A stretch of DNA of 64,000 nt, from positions 10,363,882-10,427,881 of the forward strand of contig NC_088778.1 in assembly GCF_954871325.1 (NCBI RefSeq). The letters are read 5' to 3'. This stretch comes from Gordionus sp. m RMFG-2023 (lineage: Eukaryota > Nematomorpha > Gordioida > Chordodea > Parachordodidae). The position numbers and the translations under genes are program-made. Shown here in pieces: positions 58,378 through 64,000 of this stretch. A model generated the notes under the pieces. The model saw only the letters and a program-made list of their open reading frames with translations. It was not told the DNA's origin and made no database searches. Numbering within the stretch: position 1 is the first letter of the stretch; each line of letters starts with the position of its first letter.

Positions 58378-58740
58378 AAGCGGAAAATATTTCCCGGAAA
58401 AAAAATTCCCGTAATTCCCCTGAAAAAAATTCCCCATTTTTTAGATTTTAAATTAAATATAGGGGATAATAAATACCCGTAAAAAAACCGGGAAAAAATT
58501 CCCAGAATAAATTTTTTAAAATTATTAAAAATAACTCTGCCGCTAAAACAACGAAAATATTTCTAAAAAATTATATTCAATATTTTCTGAAAGTTGAGTA
58601 TTTTCTCGACGTTTATGGATTTTTTTTGAGCATTTCTGTTTTAATGCTAAGCGATAAAGGGCAATCTTAAAATATGAGAATTGATAAATCGGTTGGTAGC
58701 TTTGATTCTTTATAATTTAGTAGATAGCATAAAAAGTATA
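58378..58740. repeat. GGAAAATAATTCCCC repeat family, copy 2
   Basis: Matches 50640-51080 block by block (CGGAAAATATTTCCCGG opening, then AACGAAAATATTTCTAAAAA and GATAAATCGGTTGGTAG). It lies just inside the left end of the hAT element. Confidence 0.75.
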
Positions 58741-59699
58741 GATTTGTGACATCTTGGAAAGAAAACATGATCGATTTTTATAGAAATCGATAAAAATTAT
58801 GGAAGAGGTTTTACAATTTAAAATTGAAAAAAGAAATGAAAGCAATTTTTTTCCCTAGAAAGAGGGAGGTTATTTCCATGATATACTTTTCATCTAGATT
58901 TCAATAGATATTATGAAAACAGATCATTTAACCACATTATATTTATCATGAAGAGGGGTGGGGGGTATTTCCAACCCACACGCCACTAAGTTAAAAAGAT
59001 ATATATATAACATTAAATATGAATATTAGAACACTATTCTGTTCCGTAAATTTATATCAGTCTGAATCCTGGACTAAAATAACAAAATGAAAATATTTTA
59101 TGTTTAATACTATTTATTTTAAAAATTGTATCTGTTTATAAATTTTCAAAAAAGTAGATCCAAACCACTTATTTTTAAAATGGTTTTATTTCTTTTCTGT
59201 AAATTTTTAAAAAAAATTTAAAAGCAAAATAATAATTATAAGATTTGAAATATATAATACTCAGTGCTAATATAGATGTTTTTTGATTAGAATAGTCAGC
59301 ATTTTTCATCACTTTTAGTAGTATTTAATTTAAATTGGGCAGTAAAATATATAATTTAGCAAGATTTATAACTTAGTAAAATAATTTTTATCAAATATAT
59401 GAAACCAGGTTTTGCAATTTCCTATAGCCCATTATTAGCATTAAAAACAAAAAAGGGCGCTATTTAAGAGTTAGTAAAAGTCATGCTATTATTTTGCCAA
59501 CTAATGACAAATATCAAATATGTGAAATAGAACACAATATATTTTATATTCTAAAAATTATCTGAGAAAGACTCTATATATTGCATAACAAAATTTAAAA
59601 AATTTAAACAATGGGCGGACGGGTTAAGGAAATTTAAAATTTTTGTTCAAAAACAAACTAAATATCTAATTAAATGATCAATAACAATATTTCATTTTT

Positions 59700-60640
59700 A
59701 TTGTACCAATCGTTTTTTTAAAGTGAAGAACACTTTACTAGTTTTTCAACTCTTCATCTAATTGTTCCCATCATATATAATGTCTCGTAATGGATTTCAT
59801 TGATGTAATACCTGGATGTCCCGTATGCAATATATATAAAACTCTTTTTTGAAGTGAGTACGGGATGATTAATCTGCCATTCCAATATAAAATACCGTCA
59901 TCATTTTCTATTTAATCTATTCTTGTTCTAAAAGTTTGTAATTCTGGTGCTTGATTTTGTATATTTGACAATTTATTATATTTTTACTTTTCTTAAAATT
60001 GGATCTTTTGCGATTTCCTCTCTAAATTCTTTTCTTGATAAAATTAATGTGTCATAAGTAATATTTCTTATACATTTCACTGTTTTATTTTCGCTTGTTA
60101 TTCGCGATAAAGCATCTGCAAATATATTATTAGCGCCATTTTTGTACATTATATCATAATCATATGCAGAAAATTTTAAAGTTCAACGTAATAATCTTTG
60201 GTTTTTTAATGAGCTTAAATCTCTGCAATTACTATATATCTTTATTAAAGATTTGTGGTCTGTTCTTATTTTAAATTTTCGAATTTTTCTACGCCGTTTA
60301 TTATTGCTTTTGCTTCTTTGACTATTGTAGAATAATTCTTTTCAGCATCTTGTAAAGTTCTTGAGGTGTAAGCTATTGGAAATTTGTTACCATTATCATA
60401 CTTTTGCAACAGCTTCAAATCCTTGGTTAGATGTATCTGTTTCTTAACTCGAGGTCCGGTTTATAAAATTGTATAGTATTTTGTTCTGTTACTATTTCGA
60501 ATGCATGAAAACGATTACAAAAATACCACGGTATTTTATTTTGGAAGGCAGATTAATCATACCGTACTCACTTCAAAAAAAGAGATTATTGCATACCGGA
60601 TCTCATTTGAGGAAGAGGATATATTCATACGGATATCCAT
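59700..60640 (-). mobile_element. Ty3/gypsy-type fossil (RNase H and integrase zinc-binding region), folded back at its right end
   Basis: The - strand carries RNase H-like sequence (YDNGNKFPIAYTSRTLQDAE, FADALSR) and then an integrase H2C2-region. A second copy of part of the integrase region lies on the + strand at about 60510-60640, so the right end forms an inverted repeat with 59800-59900. No LTRs are seen. It has many breaks and is old. It is inserted in the hAT element. Confidence 0.75.
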
Positions 60641-60984
60641 GGAAATGACAAGAAAAAGATATGCCAAAGCTATCAAAATTATCAAGAAATAGTGCTTCTT
60701 CAGAACGGAGATCTAGCATTGCTGGAAGGTTTTTAGAACAAAGAAGAACGTGTTTGAATCCAGAAAATGTCGATTCATTATTATTATTGCATTATAATAT
60801 CAATTATAATTTATATTTTTTTCCATAAATATTATATTTGATCAAATAAATTGTCCATAATTTAAATTGATTATTTTTTTTTATTAAATTAATTTCCTAA
60901 ATTATAAACTTTTTGTAGAAGTTTAATGCTGAAATATTTTTATTAGATGCTTAAAAAATTGAAAGAATGGCCATAATTAAATTT

Positions 60985-61205
60985 TATAAGCGGGCTTGGG
61001 TTAAAATTTCTTATAAATAATGGGCGGGCGGGTAAAAAATTTTAGACTAATGGGCGGGCGGGTAAGGAATTTTAGACAAATATGTGGGGTGGGCGTGTAT
61101 ATATTTTTTTGAAAATTATGGGCGGGCTAGTTGGGCGGGTTAAAAAAAATTTAAACATTGGGTGGGCGGGCTTTTGGTCCAAAAACCCGCCCAATGCAGA
61201 CCTTT
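60985..61205. repeat. GGGCGGGCGGG repeat
   Basis: Four or five GGGCGGGCGGGTAAA units alternate with AAATTTTAGAC, ending CCCGCCCAATGCAGACCT. It is analogous in layout to the CCGG-block MITEs but has a different GC block. Related sequence lies at 59610-59630 and, inverted, at 61905-62050. Confidence 0.65.
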
Positions 61206-61597
61206 AACACAAACAAAAAAAATTGTGAAAACTGCAAAATCATTAATTTAAAAAAAGCCATAATTTAAGAAAAAAAATATATCTCAAGATTTAAAGGATT
61301 TATTAACTTCATTTGTTGTTAAAGAAATGCATCCATTTTCTATAATCATCGCATTATCTTATATAACTAATTTGTTATTTTCATATTTTAGTTAAAAAAA
61401 AATAAAGCTTGATACATTTTGATTTTGACTATTTAAAGTTTAACCAGTATCCTGTATTTTAGATACATTTTTTTAAAAAAAATACAAGTATCTTGTATCT
61501 TATTGAAATTTTTCCAAAGTATCTAGTATCCTGAATACAAAATTTTATAAAGTAATCCAATTACAATTTTCTGAAAATTCCCAACCCTGAACATTAG

Positions 61598-62677
61598 ACT
61601 TTTTATACTTCTATTTTTTTAATTTATGTATTTTCAGGTATCAGCGTATTTTATATCTATTCAGATTTTTGAATTGGTACTGAACATATACACTATAAAC
61701 AGTAGCGTAAATTATTCGTTTTGTTATTTGATTAGTTTCAATACGAAATAATTTGTTTTATTTGTATCGAATATTCGCAATTATTGTTTTATAAAATTTA
61801 ATCATTCACTCATAGGTGATGTGATTATTTGTTAGATTTTAAAACTAATTTGTTGTCAAAAAATCGCATGTCTTATAAAGAAAAAATTAACTTGATTACA
61901 TTAGAGCGGGTTTTTAGCCCCACAAGCCTACCCATCCAATTTTAAAAAAATTACCCGCCCATAATTTTTTAAAAAAATACCCGCCCACCCATGAATCTAA
62001 AATTTTTTACCCGTTCGCCCATTTTATATAAAAAAATCTTAACCCTTGCAATTAATATATTCATGAAAAGGTTACTTTTATACGTGTAATTAATATATTG
62101 TGGCATGATATTTTCATATGTGATTCAATATAAAAAAATTCTTATAGCTGCATATGTATAATATAGTTATATTACAGATTTCATTTGAGGTTGTCGAGAG
62201 TAAATTAATGTTATTTAAATCATAAAAATTTCATCTTGTCAAACTTGTAAATAGTTAGTTTAAGTTTTTATTGTCGATGAAAGATTCAAAAGCATATCAA
62301 TAATAATGAATATTTAAAACAAATTTTGAAAAATATGACAGATATTATACAAAGTTTAAATAATTAGAAAGATGCATTTTTTGGAAAATTTGCAAAATAA
62401 ATAAAATTTAACTGGATATCATTAAAATAGAAAGTATGAAAAATGAATCAAGTAAAGATTTTTGAGAGTATTCGTAAAAATATCAAAGAAAATGGAAAAT
62501 TTTTAAATTTCAAAAGCATAAATGTGAAGATAAAATTAATAAAAAAAATGGTGATAAAGCATTTTATAAATGTATATAGCAAACAAAAGTCAAATTTAAA
62601 TGTGGTTATTTGATGTCAGTGCTGAAATAAATGTGTTATAAAAAATATTGAATAATTTCTTGTATCTCTTTCCCAAC
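61598..62677. other. 3' flank of the PABP gene with repeat fragments
   Basis: 61690-61800 is an AT-rich repeat with CGAATATTCG-type blocks. 61905-62050 holds inverted ACCCGCCCA units. Nothing coding is recognised between 62050 and 62677. Confidence 0.45.
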
Positions 62678-63528
62678 CTAAGCTTTCTCTATAATTTGAC
62701 GTTGAGCTCCCAATACAACTCTAGCCTCATCAATCTGAAAATATTCAAGAAATGAATATAGCATGTATAAAAATATTTGAAATGACTTTGAATCCATCAA
62801 AGATTTTAAAAAAAATTGTCACTATGGAGAAAAATAAATTGTAATTTTTAATATAACCTTGGATCTAAGCAGCTGTTGATCTTCCCACAAATGAAGTAGT
62901 TCCGAGTTATCCATTTCAAGTAGCATTCCAGTGAGTTTAGGTGACTCCTCCGGAAAAATTTTGGAAATAAACTCAAAAATTTTGTTACCTTTAATATATT
63001 ATATTTGTTAAACTAAAATATTCTTCAGCAAATTAAAATTATTTTTAGTACCATACCTTAGAAAACAAATTCTGAAATTTTGTTATCTTTAATATTATTA
63101 TTGATTTTAAACAAAATCTTCTTTATTAACAAATCAAATTAAAAAAATAAAATCTTTTCAGTATCATACTTTATAACTAAAATACAAATCTTATAAAATT
63201 AAGAGTTACAGAAATAAAAATTAGCAATGTAGGAAGATATTACCTATAATGGTTTTCTGTTGAACCTCGTCCATAGCAACTAATTCTGATGATGTAAGTT
63301 CCCCCTCATTATTTGGAGTAGCATTGGCTATCGAATTGGATGGCGAAGCTGAAGGCTGTAAACATATATTTAAAAAATATTAAAATGAGTGGAAATTTTA
63401 TGGATGAAATTAATAAATCTTAAATAAAATAATATGATTAGCTATAGATCCGTTCAAAACAATTACCTGGCTTCCATATTTATTCATCATGGAGGACGCC
63501 TGTTGAGGAACAGATGACCTAAGATTAC
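62678..63528 (-). CDS. pabpc: cytoplasmic poly(A)-binding protein, C-terminal exons (MLLE domain), partial
   Basis: Four exons on the - strand: 63528-63467, 63355-63244, 62988-62858 and 62734-62678 (stop TAG). All have GT/AG borders and agreeing phases (1 in, 0, 1, 0). PABP binds mRNA poly(A) tails with its RRMs. Its C-terminal MLLE domain binds PAM2 motifs of partners such as Paip1/2, GW182 and eRF3. Here the first two exons give a Ser/Asn/Gln-rich linker (NLRSSVPQQASSMMNKYG, PSASPSNSIANAT). The next holds KIFEFISKIFPEESPKLTGM and LLEMDNSELLHLWEDQQLLR, and the last IDEARVVLGAQRQIIEKA. KLTGMLLEMDNSELL is the MLLE signature (usually KITGMLLEIDNSELL). The tail is shorter than in vertebrate PABPC1. 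The RRM exons must lie beyond 64000. No further exon is recognised in 63529-64000. Confidence 0.93.
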
Positions 63529-64000
63529 CTAAAAATAAAAAATAATCGTTTAGATTTGTTTAATGAATTTATATTACTTTCAAATTACATAAAAAAATTA
63601 CAGTTCATTTTATCTGGACATAAATATATAAAATGATTTTTGTAAAAAAAAATAGACTAAATCCAACAAGATCACGGACAAAAAATCATAATCTATCTGG
63701 TCTTTTATATTTCCATTTTATAAAATATGCATTTTATATTATAAATAACCACTATTATAAAATATTATATATATCGAAATTTTAAAAAATATATATTTTT
63801 GTACCTCAATAAAAAGAAAATATTATAACTATCTGTATCGATAGCACCTCTAATTAATTTTTTATTCCAAAAATTATAAAAACTAAATAAAATTCAAATT
63901 CTTATTTTCTTCGTTAATATTTTTACTTAAACATTTAAATATATTGGTAATGTTTATATTTGATGAGTTTTATCGTTTCAAACGTCCTTTATAATTATTT
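63529..64000. other. intron of the PABP gene
   Basis: AT-rich, no exon or repeat end seen. The intron's phase-1 acceptor is at 63529-63530. Its donor is outside the window. Confidence 0.6.

Larger units (their letters stand above)
58173..61589 (+). mobile_element. hAT transposon, 3.4 kb, perfect 8-bp target duplication
   Basis: Ends CAGGGTTGGG and CCCAACCCTG with AACATTAG on both flanks (58165-58172 and 61590-61597). Subterminal GTATCTTGTATC/GATACAAGATAC repeats lie inside both ends. The + strand C-terminal block is at about 60655-60830: SKLSRNSASSERRSSIAGRF, then RTCLNPENVDSLLLLHYNIN, which is the TSAxSERxFSxAGxxxxxxRxxLxPExVxxLxxLxxN hAT signature. Most of the transposase is missing. Insertions include the GGAAAATATTTCCCGG repeat (58378-58740), a gypsy fragment (about 59700-60640) and a GGGCGGGCGGG repeat (60985-61205). 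Confidence 0.88.

Overview
The window is strongly AT-rich, intron-containing eukaryotic DNA, and the genes point to an animal. It holds a Mos-type meiotic kinase (47577-56350, +), the 3' end of a cytoplasmic poly(A)-binding protein gene (62678-63528, -), and a GNAT acetyltransferase of the two-domain Acetyltransf_18 type. The phylum cannot be settled from sequence alone. The AT bias, long introns and mix of Ginger, hAT, piggyBac, Helitron, MULE, Harbinger and Tc1-like elements would fit several invertebrates (cnidarians, rotifers, some insects). Two runs of exactly 10 N (23362-23371 and 37084-37093) show that this is a scaffold of at least three contigs.

Layout. 1-2.8 kb: hAT and MULE transposase fragments. 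3.1-4.1 kb: a satellite array of about 120-bp units. 4.1-11 kb: hAT fragments and a broken Ty3/gypsy copy carrying a second LTR element inside it. 12.1-15.5 kb: a Tc1/IS630-type element with long inverted repeats, a MULE-like MITE nested in it and a hAT MITE nested in that. 16.7-18.5 kb (-): exons 2-4 of the acetyltransferase. 19.4-21.5 kb: a non-autonomous Helitron. 23.4-25.8 kb: a nearly intact piggyBac sitting in LTR-retroelement gag. 28.7-30.4 kb: a hAT element with a perfect 8-bp target duplication. 33.8 kb (+): an orphan first exon of the acetyltransferase. 37.3-38.7 kb: a Harbinger element. 38.9-40 kb: a hAT fossil with a MITE inside. 44.1-46.5 kb: a second Helitron copy and scrambled Harbinger pieces. 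47.6-56.4 kb: the mos gene, whose single 7.46-kb intron holds a folded-back LINE-like fragment and a Ginger1-like transposon with an OTU protease domain. 56.8-57.6 kb: Helitron helicase. 58.2-61.6 kb: a hAT element with a gypsy fragment inside. 62.7-63.5 kb: last four visible PABP exons.

The three host genes look unrelated in function. Mos is a MAPKK kinase acting in oocyte meiosis, PABP acts in mRNA translation and stability, and the acetyltransferase has no assigned substrate. Their introns absorb most of the mobile DNA. The most useful observation is structural. Acetyltransferase exon 1 lies on the opposite strand, inside the middle contig, and joins exons 2-4 in sequence and splice phase. 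This suggests that the contig between the two N gaps is placed backwards, or that the gene has been split by a real inversion.
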